A DNA stretch of 6,286 nucleotides from Treponema sp. (GCA_031264395.1 JAISEB010000229.1:1-6286), one strand, 5' to 3'; shown: positions 1 through 5,564, counted from the first letter of the stretch. Numbers and translations: made by a program. Notes: generated by a model from the sequence alone, not told the origin.

Positions 1-1
1 C

Positions 2-490
2 GTCCCTCTCCGGCATCCTGTCCTTGTAAAATGGCCCAACGACGTTATGATCCCGCTTCTTGCGGGGGAGGCGGTCCTCTACAGAAAGACGGCCGGCATA
101 CTCACCGAGGGAAACGGAAGCGCCGTTTTTACCGGGGTGGGCGTCAATGTGGGCCAGCGTGAATTTCAGGAGGAGCTCCGGGACAGGGCCGGAAGCCTTG
201 CCATGGCGTTCGGGCCCTCCGCTTCTCTTTCTCCCCTTGCGATGCTGGAAAAAATGCTGCCGCGCCTGCACCGGGAAATTGAAACGCCGTCCGCCGGGCC
301 CTCCTGGCAGGAACGCCTCAATGAACGGCTCTATCAAAAGGGAATGCCGGTGCGTTTCAGGACCGGAACGGGGGACGCGGCGAAGATCACAAGGGGGGTG
401 CTCAAGGGCGCGGGAAGCGGCGGTGAAATTCTCATTGATACCGGGGAAAAAACGGAGTCCTTTGTTTCGGGCGAACTTGAGTTAACGTGA
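2..490 (+). CDS. birA: Biotin--[acetyl-CoA-carboxylase] ligase, 3' part (5' end outside window)
   Basis: The reading frame is open from the window edge, so this is the C-terminal 162 residues of a longer protein; the ATG at 47 is an internal Met. Biotin-protein ligase activates biotin as biotinyl-AMP and transfers it to a lysine of the biotin carrier protein of acetyl-CoA carboxylase and related enzymes, in the cytosol. The visible part starts just before the KWPND motif (visible residues 10-14), continues with KTAGIL (29-34), whose Lys fits the adenylate-binding KxAGIL motif, then GVGVNVG (45-51), and ends with a small SH3-like C-terminal domain (about 110-162). The N-terminal GRGR-type motif, and any DNA-binding domain, would lie upstream, so whether this is also a repressor cannot be told. 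About 14 residues separate ND from KTAGIL, against about 6 in E. coli BirA as I recall it. It converges on the HAD gene with 23 bp between stop codons. Confidence 0.93.
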   Translation, partial: VPLRHPVLVKWPNDVMIPLLAGEAVLYRKTAGILTEGNGSAVFTGVGVNVGQREFQEELRDRAGSLAMAFGPSASLSPLAMLEKMLPRLHREIETPSAGPSWQERLNERLYQKGMPVRFRTGTGDAAKITRGVLKGAGSGGEILIDTGEKTESFVSGELELT

Positions 491-513
491 AAGGCTTTTT
501 TTGAAAGTCCCGT

Positions 514-1164
514 TTAATGAATGGCCGGCGGGGCAATGTACGTTCGCAGTTCCTCCAGTTTGCCTATTCGTTCGCCCGGATAATCCGGGTAAAGGCCCAA
601 TTCGTCAAACAGTACGCCTTTCGCGTCTTTTGCCAGCGCCAGATAGCCTTCCACATAACTTGGCGCGTCGTCGACAAAGAGGACCGTGCCCGGCTCCGCG
701 CCAAGGGAGTCAAGGGCGCGCCGGTACGATTCGGGGCGCGGTTTTCCCCTGAAGCCGCTTGCCTCTATATCGAAGATCCGGGAAAAGAGATCCTGTATTC
801 CCAGCTTGCCGAGTATGCGGCGGGCGTGGAGGAGGGGCGAATTGGTCAGTATGGCAAGGGGGCAGGGGAGGCTTTCAAGAAAGGGCCGCAGTCCCGGATC
901 GGGGAAAAGGGAATCCGCCTCGTTTTCCGGATGAACGCTCCTGTAATAGGCGCCTGTGTCCTTTAGACCCTTTTCCGCGGCGAGCCATTCGGCGGTAGTG
1001 CCGTATTTTTTCATGACGGCCCCGCGCATGGCGGCGGCCTCTTCGGGAGAAACGCCGAGCCATTCCGATACAAAGGCCCGTATACGGCGCGCCATTGCCT
1101 CCTCAAGTCCGAAGCGGGCGGAATAGAGGGTGTTGTCCAAATCAAACAGAATGTGCGTAATCAT
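514..1164 (-). CDS. HAD-superfamily hydrolase, pyrimidine 5'-nucleotidase type
   Basis: The 216-residue product has all four HAD motifs: DLDNT at 8-12 (nucleophile D8, acid/base D10), LTNS at 106-109 (T107), GKP at 140-142 (K141) and VDD at 164-166. The segment after motif I, with FGLEEAMARRI, a KKYGTT block near 52-57 and YYRSVHP near 73-79, resembles the bacterial/yeast Sdt1-like pyrimidine 5'-nucleotidase group. It is therefore probably a cytosolic phosphatase acting on pyrimidine nucleoside monophosphates or similar small phosphoesters; the exact substrate is inference. I chose the ATG at 1164 because MITHILFDLDNT is the normal HAD start; an upstream ATG at 1209 would add 15 unrelated residues lying inside the divergent promoter. 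A weak GGA lies about 6 nt upstream of the chosen start. The gene diverges from serS and converges on birA. Confidence 0.88.
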   Translation of the reverse strand: MITHILFDLDNTLYSARFGLEEAMARRIRAFVSEWLGVSPEEAAAMRGAVMKKYGTTAEWLAAEKGLKDTGAYYRSVHPENEADSLFPDPGLRPFLESLPCPLAILTNSPLLHARRILGKLGIQDLFSRIFDIEASGFRGKPRPESYRRALDSLGAEPGTVLFVDDAPSYVEGYLALAKDAKGVLFDELGLYPDYPGERIGKLEELRTYIAPPAIH

Positions 1165-1175
1165 GGTTCCGTTTA

Positions 1176-1205
1176 TGTATACCCCATAAATTGACGGGAT
1201 GTCCA
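1176..1205 (-). promoter_or_regulatory. Predicted sigma70-type promoter for the HAD gene
   Basis: Read on the minus strand, TGGACA (1205-1200) is a 5/6 match to the -35 box. It is followed after 18 nt by TATACA (1181-1176), a 4/6 match to the -10 box. Transcription would start near 1169, leaving only about 5 nt before the ATG at 1164. The -35 box lies close to the serS -35 box in a back-to-back arrangement. This is a match by eye only. Confidence 0.5.
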
Positions 1206-1218
1206 CCAATGGGGTATA
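1178..1218. repeat. 10-bp inverted repeat in the divergent promoter region
   Basis: TATACCCCAT (1178-1187) and ATGGGGTATA (1209-1218) are perfect inverted repeats separated by 21 nt. Each arm contains the -10 region of one divergent promoter. A second, outer pair, CATGGTT (1162-1168) and AACCATG (1223-1229), contains both start codons. The symmetry may reflect two similar promoters facing away from each other, or an operator for a shared regulator; the sequence alone does not decide. Confidence 0.6.
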
Positions 1219-1220
1219 GT
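1191..1220 (+). promoter_or_regulatory. Predicted sigma70-type promoter for serS
   Basis: TTGACG (1191-1196, 5/6) and TATAGT (1215-1220, 5/6) are separated by 18 nt. The usual start point 6-8 nt after the -10 box falls on the serS ATG at 1227, so the transcript would have essentially no 5' leader. Confidence 0.65.
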
Positions 1221-1226
1221 GAAACC

Positions 1227-2516
1227 ATGCTTGATTACCGTTTCATAGTTGACAATCTTTCCGCGGTAATGGCCAATATAGCCGACCGTTTCATGAAGGC
1301 CGACGCCCGGCTTGTCGCCGAGCTTTACAACAAAAGAACGGCGCTTGCCGCCCGGCTTCAATCCCTCCAGCACGGCCGCAATGTTAACGCCGCGGCCGTA
1401 AAGACGGCGAAGGACGGCGCGGAGCGGGATCCCCTTGTAGGGGAGGGCAAGAGGCTCAAGGCGGACATTGACGCCTGCGAAGCGGAGCTTGCCGCCGTCG
1501 ACAAGGAACTCGAGGCCGAAGCCCGCCGCATTCCCAACATGGCCCATCCGGACGCTCCCGTCGGAAGGGAGGACAAGGACAATCTTGAGGTAAAGCGGTC
1601 GGGCAGAATTCCCTCGTTTGATTTCAAACCCGCCGATCATGTCAAGCTGGGCCAGGATCTTGATATTGTCGATTTTGATTCGGGCACCAAAGTGGCGGGA
1701 ACAAAATTTTATTACCTTAAAAACGAAGGCGTGTTTCTGGAACTGGCGCTGATCCGCTACGCGCTGGATATTCTTGTCAAGAAGGGCTTTACCCCCTTCA
1801 TTACCCCCGACATTGCCCGGGAAGGAATTCTTGAAGGCATTGGCTTTAATCCGCGCGGCGAGGAATCGAACGTGTACAGGCTTGAAGGGGAAGACGCCTG
1901 TCTTGTGGGGACGGCGGAGATAACCCTTGGGGGTTATTATTCCAATACCATCATCCCCAAAGAAAAACTGCCCCTCCGCATGGCGGGCCTTTCGCACTGC
2001 TTCCGCCGCGAGGCGGGAGCGGCCGGGCAGTTTTCAAAGGGGCTTTACCGCGTACATCAGTTCACCAAACTTGAAATGTTTGTCTACTGCCTCCCCGGCG
2101 ATTCCGGCCGCCTTCATGAGGAACTCCGCGCGGTAGAGGAAGAAATTTTCGGCGGCCTTGACATTCCCTTCCGCGTGGTGGATACCTGCACGGGCGATTT
2201 GGGCGCGCCGGCCTACCGCAAGTGGGATCTTGAGGCCTGGATGCCCGGAAGGACGGGGCCGGATGGCGGCGGCGAATGGGGGGAAGTAACCTCGACGTCG
2301 AACTGTACCGATTACCAGGCCCGCCGCCTTAACATTCGTTACCGCGACGATGACGGCAAAAACAAATATGTGCACATGCTTAACGGAACGGCCGTCGCGG
2401 TGTCGCGGGCCATCATTGCCCTGCTTGAGAATTTCCAGGAAGCCGACGGCTCCGTCCGTATTCCGCGCGCCCTTGCGCCGTATACCGGCTTCGACAAAAT
2501 AAGGAGAAAATCGTGA
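1227..2516 (+). CDS. serS: Seryl-tRNA synthetase
   Basis: SerRS charges tRNA-Ser (and tRNA-Sec where present) with serine using ATP, in the cytosol. The 429 residues match the usual length of about 420-430. The N-terminal tRNA-binding coiled-coil arm spans about 27-100 (rich in Ala, Lys, Glu and Leu). The class II catalytic core follows, with the serine-binding TAEI at 229-232, motif 2 around FRREAG (259-264) and GLYRVHQFTKLE (272-283), and motif 3 NGTAVAVSRAIIALLENFQ (386-404). The start MLDYRF fits the conserved MLD-type SerRS N-terminus. There is no good Shine-Dalgarno sequence before it, and the promoter predicts transcription starting at this ATG. A start at 1209 would add six residues but lies within the promoter. 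The stop overlaps the ATG of the lipoprotein gene by one base (TGATG), suggesting an operon. Confidence 0.96.
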   Translation: MLDYRFIVDNLSAVMANIADRFMKADARLVAELYNKRTALAARLQSLQHGRNVNAAAVKTAKDGAERDPLVGEGKRLKADIDACEAELAAVDKELEAEARRIPNMAHPDAPVGREDKDNLEVKRSGRIPSFDFKPADHVKLGQDLDIVDFDSGTKVAGTKFYYLKNEGVFLELALIRYALDILVKKGFTPFITPDIAREGILEGIGFNPRGEESNVYRLEGEDACLVGTAEITLGGYYSNTIIPKEKLPLRMAGLSHCFRREAGAAGQFSKGLYRVHQFTKLEMFVYCLPGDSGRLHEELRAVEEEIFGGLDIPFRVVDTCTGDLGAPAYRKWDLEAWMPGRTGPDGGGEWGEVTSTSNCTDYQARRLNIRYRDDDGKNKYVHMLNGTAVAVSRAIIALLENFQEADGSVRIPRALAPYTGFDKIRRKS

Positions 2517-3409
2517 TGAAAAAAACGGAGCGTCCTGCCTTGGTGAAGTTTTCCGCTCTGCGCCCTGCCGCGGTTCTTTTCGCGGCCTTCGCCCTGGTTT
2601 TGACGCTGTCCGTCTGCGGGAGCCTTGGTTCGGCGCTCAGGGAGCCTGAGCTTTCCCTTGATTCCGTTGAAATGACGGGCATTGATTTTAGCGGCGTGGA
2701 TCTGCTCTGCAAGGTAAACGTGATCAATCCCAACGCCTTTGACATTCCCTTCCCGGAGATAGACTGGGAATGCCTTATAGGCGGTGATTCCCTTGTCAGG
2801 GGAACCATAAAAAGCGGCGGCGCGCTTAAGTCCCGGACGGGTACGGTTGTGGACGTGCCTGTAAGCATGACCTATGAAGGAATCTTCGGGAGCCTTGCCT
2901 CTCTTGCGGGCAGCCGCGAGGCGGACTATACCGTAAAACTCGGCGTTACATTCGCCATTCCCCTGCTCGGGGACAGGACGTGGAATTTTGAACATTCAGG
3001 CTCCCTGCCTTTGCCCAGGCTTCCTTCCGTCGGCTTTAAGGGAATACGCGTCAAGAACATCAGCCTTTCCCGGCTTGACTTCGAAGCCGAACTTGAGGTG
3101 GAAAACGGCAACGCTTTTTCAATTAACATCGATGAACTTTTCTGCGATCTTACCGTGAACAATTCGCGCTGGTTTCAGGGCGGCGTGCCTTCGCCCCAGT
3201 CCGTGGCGGCGGAAGGAAAGTCCGTTATTCCCCTTGCCGTTTCCATAGACTCTCTTTCGATGGTAAGGGATCTTACCCTCATGATAACCACGGGAAGGGA
3301 CGCCTCCGTCGCGCTTGACGGCGCCGTTACTATAGCGGGGAACCTTCCCGGATGGAGGCCGCTCAACCTCCCCTTCAGCTACAACGGCAGTACAAAGCTG
3401 CGGCGTTGA
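2516..3409 (+). CDS. Putative lipoprotein with two LEA14/WHy-like domains
   Basis: The 297-residue protein begins with a basic N-region, a hydrophobic core (about 18-33) and LSVC with Cys34, a plausible lipoprotein signal; Val at -1 is unusual for a strict lipobox but tolerable under relaxed spirochaete-type rules. Two similar beta-rich segments follow: about 46-165, with a VNVINPNAFDIPFP core at 67-80, and about 174-290, with the matching VENGNAFSINID at 195-206. The pattern of a conserved N-x-x-(A/S)F after a beta strand is typical of LEA14/WHy (water stress and hypersensitive response) domains. The protein is probably anchored in a membrane, facing the periplasm or surface; its function is unknown. 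AAGGAG at 2501-2506 precedes both GTG (2513) and ATG (2516); I chose the ATG, 9 nt downstream. Co-transcription with serS is likely from the 1-nt overlap. Confidence 0.82.
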   Translation: MKKTERPALVKFSALRPAAVLFAAFALVLTLSVCGSLGSALREPELSLDSVEMTGIDFSGVDLLCKVNVINPNAFDIPFPEIDWECLIGGDSLVRGTIKSGGALKSRTGTVVDVPVSMTYEGIFGSLASLAGSREADYTVKLGVTFAIPLLGDRTWNFEHSGSLPLPRLPSVGFKGIRVKNISLSRLDFEAELEVENGNAFSINIDELFCDLTVNNSRWFQGGVPSPQSVAAEGKSVIPLAVSIDSLSMVRDLTLMITTGRDASVALDGAVTIAGNLPGWRPLNLPFSYNGSTKLRR

Positions 3410-3434
3410 CAAAAAGGCGGTTTTCGGTCAGGAT
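3406..3434 (+). promoter_or_regulatory. Weak candidate promoter for the aroF-tyrA leader
   Basis: A perfect -35 sequence TTGACA (3406-3411) overlaps the stop codon of the lipoprotein gene. The best -10 at 17 nt spacing is CAGGAT (3429-3434), only a 3/6 match, and it overlaps the leader-peptide ribosome binding site. A start near 3441 would make the leader ORF leaderless, which conflicts with the AGGA at 3430-3433. The true promoter may instead lie inside the lipoprotein gene, or the operon may be read through from serS. Confidence 0.25.
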
Positions 3435-3440
3435 TTCATT

Positions 3441-3527
3441 ATGAACATGTCCGCGGAGAAAAAGGGTTTTTCATATTACTATTACTTCTATTATTATCCC
3501 CTGCCCGCGGAAAACGGCCCGGCATAG
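3441..3527 (+). CDS. Tyr-rich leader peptide of the aroF-tyrA attenuator
   Basis: This 28-codon ORF encodes M-N-M-S-A-E-K-K-G-F-S followed by YYYYFYYY (residues 12-19) and then P-L-P-A-E-N-G-P-A, ending in TAG at 3525-3527. Seven Tyr and one Phe codon lie in a row at 3474-3497; another Phe codon is at 3468. AGGA (3430-3433) lies 7 nt before the ATG, a reasonable ribosome binding site; the in-frame ATG at 3447 is less well placed. The run sits upstream of an antiterminator/terminator pair and genes for tyrosine synthesis. Its job is therefore almost certainly to make the ribosome stall when charged tRNA-Tyr (and perhaps tRNA-Phe) is scarce, as in the trp, his and phe leaders of enterobacteria. 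The peptide itself probably has no function. Confidence 0.9.
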   Translation: MNMSAEKKGFSYYYYFYYYPLPAENGPA

Positions 3528-3567
3528 CCGGGTTTTACCCTGTAATCAAGGGAGATTCCGCGGGCGG
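3450..3567 (+). promoter_or_regulatory. Attenuator RNA: protector and antiterminator stems
   Basis: Three alternative pairings can be drawn. Segment 1, TCCGCGG (3450-3456), pairs with 3505-3511 in a 7-bp protector stem that loops out the Tyr codons. Segment 2 (3501-3512) pairs with segment 3 (3556-3567) in a 12-bp antiterminator with one G-T wobble. The loop of the antiterminator contains a small hairpin, CCCGGC (3518-3523) with GCCGGG (3527-3532), which holds most of the leader stop codon in its loop. A ribosome stalled in the Tyr block opens the protector stem but leaves segment 2 free, favouring the antiterminator. A ribosome that reaches the stop codon covers part of segment 2, favouring the terminator. 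Pairings were found by eye; no folding energy was calculated. Confidence 0.85.
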
Positions 3568-3591
3568 CGCCCGGGAGTCTCCCTTTTTTTT
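3550..3591 (+). terminator. Rho-independent terminator of the tyrosine attenuator
   Basis: GGGAGATTCC (3550-3559) pairs with 3574-3583 (10 bp, one wobble). After a bulged G3560, CGGG (3561-3564) pairs with CCCG (3570-3573) around a 5-nt loop. Eight T residues follow at 3584-3591. The 5' arm shares 3556-3567 with the antiterminator, so the two folds exclude each other. The T-run ends only 2 nt before the aroF ribosome binding site AAGGAG (3594-3599), so this hairpin belongs to aroF-tyrA control and is not the end of the upstream operon. Confidence 0.92.
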
Positions 3592-3605
3592 ATAAGGAGC
3601 GCATC

Positions 3606-4631
3606 ATGATAATCGCGATGAAAGAGGGAGTGTCCCGAGGCGAGGCCGAACAGTTTGCCGAAACACTCAAGAAGGACGGGATCGCCGTTCATTTTTCACA
3701 GGGGGCCAACCGGATAGTGCTGGGCCTTGTGGGGGATACGTCCGCCGTCAACGGGGAAAACCTCATGGCCCATCATCTTGTCGAAAAGGTGATACGGGTA
3801 CAGGAACCCTACAAAAGGGCAAACCGGCTTTTCCATCCCGCCGGTACCACGGTGGAAGTATTGGCGGCCGGGGGAACGGCAAAGATAGGCGGCGGGACGC
3901 TGGGGATTATCGCCGGTCCCTGCTCTGTGGAAAGCCGGGAGCAGATTGTGGACATTGCCCGCGCGGTAAAAAAGGCCGGGGCGTCGTTCCTCCGGGGCGG
4001 GGCGTTCAAGCCGCGTACAAGCCCCTACAGTTTTCAGGGGCTCGGGTGCGGCGGGCTGGATCTGCTTCTTGAGGCAAAAAAAGAGACGGGGCTTCCTGTT
4101 GTCACCGAACTCATGGGAATACACCATCTGGAACTCTTTGCCGATGTGGATATTATTCAGGTTGGGGCGCGGAACATGCAGAACTTTACCTTGCTGCGCG
4201 AATTGGGCCGCAGCAAAAAACCCGTGCTCCTCAAGCGCGGGCTTGCCTCAACCCTTACAGAACTCCTCATGGCCGCGGAGTACCTTATGGCGGGGGGCAA
4301 CAGCAGGATCATACTCTGCGAGCGGGGGATACGGAGCTTTGACAATTACACGCGGAACGTTCTTGACATAAGCGCCGTGCCCGCGCTGAAGAAGCAGAGC
4401 CATCTTCCGGTGATCGTGGACCCAAGCCACGCCACGGGCCTTTCCTGGATGGTTCCCGCCATGGCGAAGGCCGCGGTCGCCGCCGGCGCCGACGGCGTCA
4501 TTGTTGAAGTGCACAACAACCCGGAGGCGGCCCTCTGCGATGGGGAACAGTCCCTTACCCCCGCCGCCTTTTCCCTTCTCATGGACTCCCTAAGAAAATA
4601 CGCGGACATTGAAGGGAAACACATTTCATGA
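3606..4631 (+). CDS. aroF: 3-deoxy-7-phosphoheptulonate (DAHP) synthase, type I-beta
   Basis: DAHP synthase joins phosphoenolpyruvate and erythrose 4-phosphate, the first step of the shikimate pathway. The 341-residue protein has the Thermotoga-like build: an N-terminal ferredoxin-like regulatory domain (about 1-70) and a TIM-barrel core (about 85-335). Core motifs are AGPCS (103-107), RGGAFKPRTSPYSFQG (130-145), QVGARNMQNF (185-194), LLKRG (208-212), CERGIR (238-243), DPSHA (272-276) and EVH (301-303). C106, H275, E301 and D312 fit the four metal ligands of this family. The N-terminal domain in relatives mediates feedback inhibition by Tyr and/or Phe; that is inferred here. AAGGAG (3594-3599) lies 6 nt before the ATG. 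The stop overlaps tyrA by 4 nt. Expression should depend on the upstream tyrosine attenuator. Confidence 0.96.
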   Translation: MIIAMKEGVSRGEAEQFAETLKKDGIAVHFSQGANRIVLGLVGDTSAVNGENLMAHHLVEKVIRVQEPYKRANRLFHPAGTTVEVLAAGGTAKIGGGTLGIIAGPCSVESREQIVDIARAVKKAGASFLRGGAFKPRTSPYSFQGLGCGGLDLLLEAKKETGLPVVTELMGIHHLELFADVDIIQVGARNMQNFTLLRELGRSKKPVLLKRGLASTLTELLMAAEYLMAGGNSRIILCERGIRSFDNYTRNVLDISAVPALKKQSHLPVIVDPSHATGLSWMVPAMAKAAVAAGADGVIVEVHNNPEAALCDGEQSLTPAAFSLLMDSLRKYADIEGKHIS

Positions 4632-5485
4632 AAAAGATTGAAGAATGTACCGTGGGGATAGCGGGGCTCGGGCTCATGGGCGGAGCGTTCGCCATGGCGT
4701 TTGCCCGCCTGGGCGTGCCCCGGGAGCGTCTTCTTGCGTGCGACGCCGACGCCCGTACCCTTGCCTCCGCGAAGGATCAGGGGCTTGTCGCCGAAGGTTC
4801 AGGCGAGGCCCGCCTTATGCTTCCACGCTGCGATCTTGTCTTCCTCTGCCTTAACCCCTCTTCCCTTCTCCGTTTCCTCGCCGCGCATCAGGGCGATTTC
4901 AAAAGCGGTGCGCTTGTTACCGATATTGCGGGAATCAAGGGGAGCGTTGTCCTTGCGGCGGAACGGTTCCGCCCCGATGTCGATTTCATTCCCGGCCACC
5001 CCATGGCGGGATCGGAAAAAGGCGGTTTTGATAACGCGGGGCATTGTGACTTCCGGGGAAAAAATTACATCCTTACCCCGCTTGCAAGAAACACGAAGGA
5101 AAACCTCGCGTTTCTGGAGGATCTGCTCCGCCGCATGGGGTTTGGCCGCATCACCAGAACAACGGCCGGGGATCACGACGAAAAAATAGCCTTTACAAGC
5201 CAGCTCTGCCATGTCATCGCCGCGGCCCTTGTAGACTGCGCGGACGACCCTTCCATTACCCGTTTCGGCGGGGGAAGTTTTGAGGATCTTACCCGCATCG
5301 CCATGCTTAACGCGCCCATGTGGACGGAGCTTTTTATTGAAAACAGGGAAAAACTTCTTGAACATCTCCGGCGTTTCAGGAAAAGCCTTGACGCGATTGG
5401 AAGCCTTGCCGCGTCGGGTGACGCACAGGCGCTTGAAAAGATCCTGCGCGGCGTGCGTGAAAAAAGGAGCGCCATGAACGGCTGA
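4628..5485 (+). CDS. tyrA: Prephenate/arogenate dehydrogenase
   Basis: TyrA carries out the NAD(P)-dependent oxidative decarboxylation of prephenate to 4-hydroxyphenylpyruvate (or arogenate to tyrosine), the committed step to tyrosine. The 285 residues show an N-terminal Rossmann fold with GLGLMGG (13-19) and an acidic D39 after the second strand, favouring NAD. Then come VTDIAGIKG (97-105), GHPMAGSEKGG (123-133) with the likely catalytic H124, DHDEKIAFTSQLCHV (182-196) with H195, and the all-helical C-terminal part including GGSFEDLTRIA (215-225). It ends without an ACT domain, so allosteric tyrosine inhibition through that domain is not expected. The ATG overlaps the aroF stop (ATGA), suggesting translational coupling and shared control by the attenuator. 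Substrate preference cannot be read from the sequence. No hairpin-plus-T terminator is visible after the stop. Confidence 0.94.
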   Translation: MKKIEECTVGIAGLGLMGGAFAMAFARLGVPRERLLACDADARTLASAKDQGLVAEGSGEARLMLPRCDLVFLCLNPSSLLRFLAAHQGDFKSGALVTDIAGIKGSVVLAAERFRPDVDFIPGHPMAGSEKGGFDNAGHCDFRGKNYILTPLARNTKENLAFLEDLLRRMGFGRITRTTAGDHDEKIAFTSQLCHVIAAALVDCADDPSITRFGGGSFEDLTRIAMLNAPMWTELFIENREKLLEHLRRFRKSLDAIGSLAASGDAQALEKILRGVREKRSAMNG

Positions 5486-5498
5486 CGGGAACAGGCGC

Positions 5499-5523
5499 TG
5501 GCGTCCGGTCTTTGGCGTCTGGT
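5499..5523 (+). repeat. Short direct repeat between tyrA and the attI-like site
   Basis: TGGCGTCCGGT (5499-5509) and TGGCGTCTGGT (5513-5523) differ at one base and are 14 nt apart start to start. They lie just upstream of the attI-like core. Direct repeats near the core are integrase-binding sites in class 1 integron attI, but these do not visibly match those sequences. They may be chance or a degenerate site. Confidence 0.45.
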
Positions 5524-5535
5524 AGTATGATTACA

Positions 5536-5553
5536 CTAAAACAAGTGTTAGGC
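5536..5553 (+). other. attI-like / integron core recombination site (left boundary)
   Basis: CTAAAACAAGTGTTAGGC ends in GTTAGGC (5547-5553), a perfect fit to the integron core GTTRRRY. From memory, it closely resembles the 3' end of the class 1 attI1 site, CTAAAACAAAGTTAGGC, differing by one inserted base and no other change beyond it. Recombination would fall between G5547 and T5548. A 5-bp palindrome, ACACT (5533-5537) with AGTGT (5544-5548), surrounds the site. No integrase gene is visible on either side within the window. Confidence 0.5.
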
Positions 5554-5564
5554 GACATTCGACA
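5547..5564 (+). repeat. Left arm of the 18-bp inverted repeat flanking vapBC
   Basis: GTTAGGCGACATTCGACA is the reverse complement of positions 6231-6248 at 16 of 18 bases. It marks the left edge of the AT-rich module. Confidence 0.85.

Noticed and set aside
491..513. Possible bidirectional terminator with a seven-T run between birA and the HAD gene.
   Set aside because: No stem of useful length flanks the T-run; only trivial 3-4 bp pairings can be drawn.
517..966. Plus-strand open frame of 149 codons.
   Set aside because: It is antisense to the HAD gene, whose four motifs are intact on the minus strand.
1173..1997. Long open frame of 274 codons on the minus strand.
   Set aside because: It lies entirely opposite serS and its divergent promoter, has no recognisable motif, and results from the GC-rich codon pattern of serS.
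2339..2995. Minus-strand open frame of 218 codons across the serS/lipoprotein junction.
   Set aside because: It is antisense to two well-supported genes and its product is basic and low in recognisable structure, as expected for a shadow frame.
3315..3336. TTGACG and TATAGC inside the 3' part of the lipoprotein gene as a promoter for the attenuator.
   Set aside because: The spacing is only 10 nt, too short for a sigma70-type promoter.
3549..3562. T-box-like sequence: AGGGAGATTCCGCG matches the T-box AGGGTGGNACCGCG at 10 of 13 fixed positions.
   Set aside because: The tRNA-acceptor-binding TGGN is missing (AGAT instead), no Stem I features are seen, and the leader has a translated Tyr run and a ribosome-compatible antiterminator. 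Attenuation by translation explains the region better.
5486..5546. Looked for a terminator after tyrA.
   Set aside because: There is no hairpin followed by T's. The only palindrome (5533-5548) has a 5-bp stem with no T-run, so it is better viewed as part of the recombination site.
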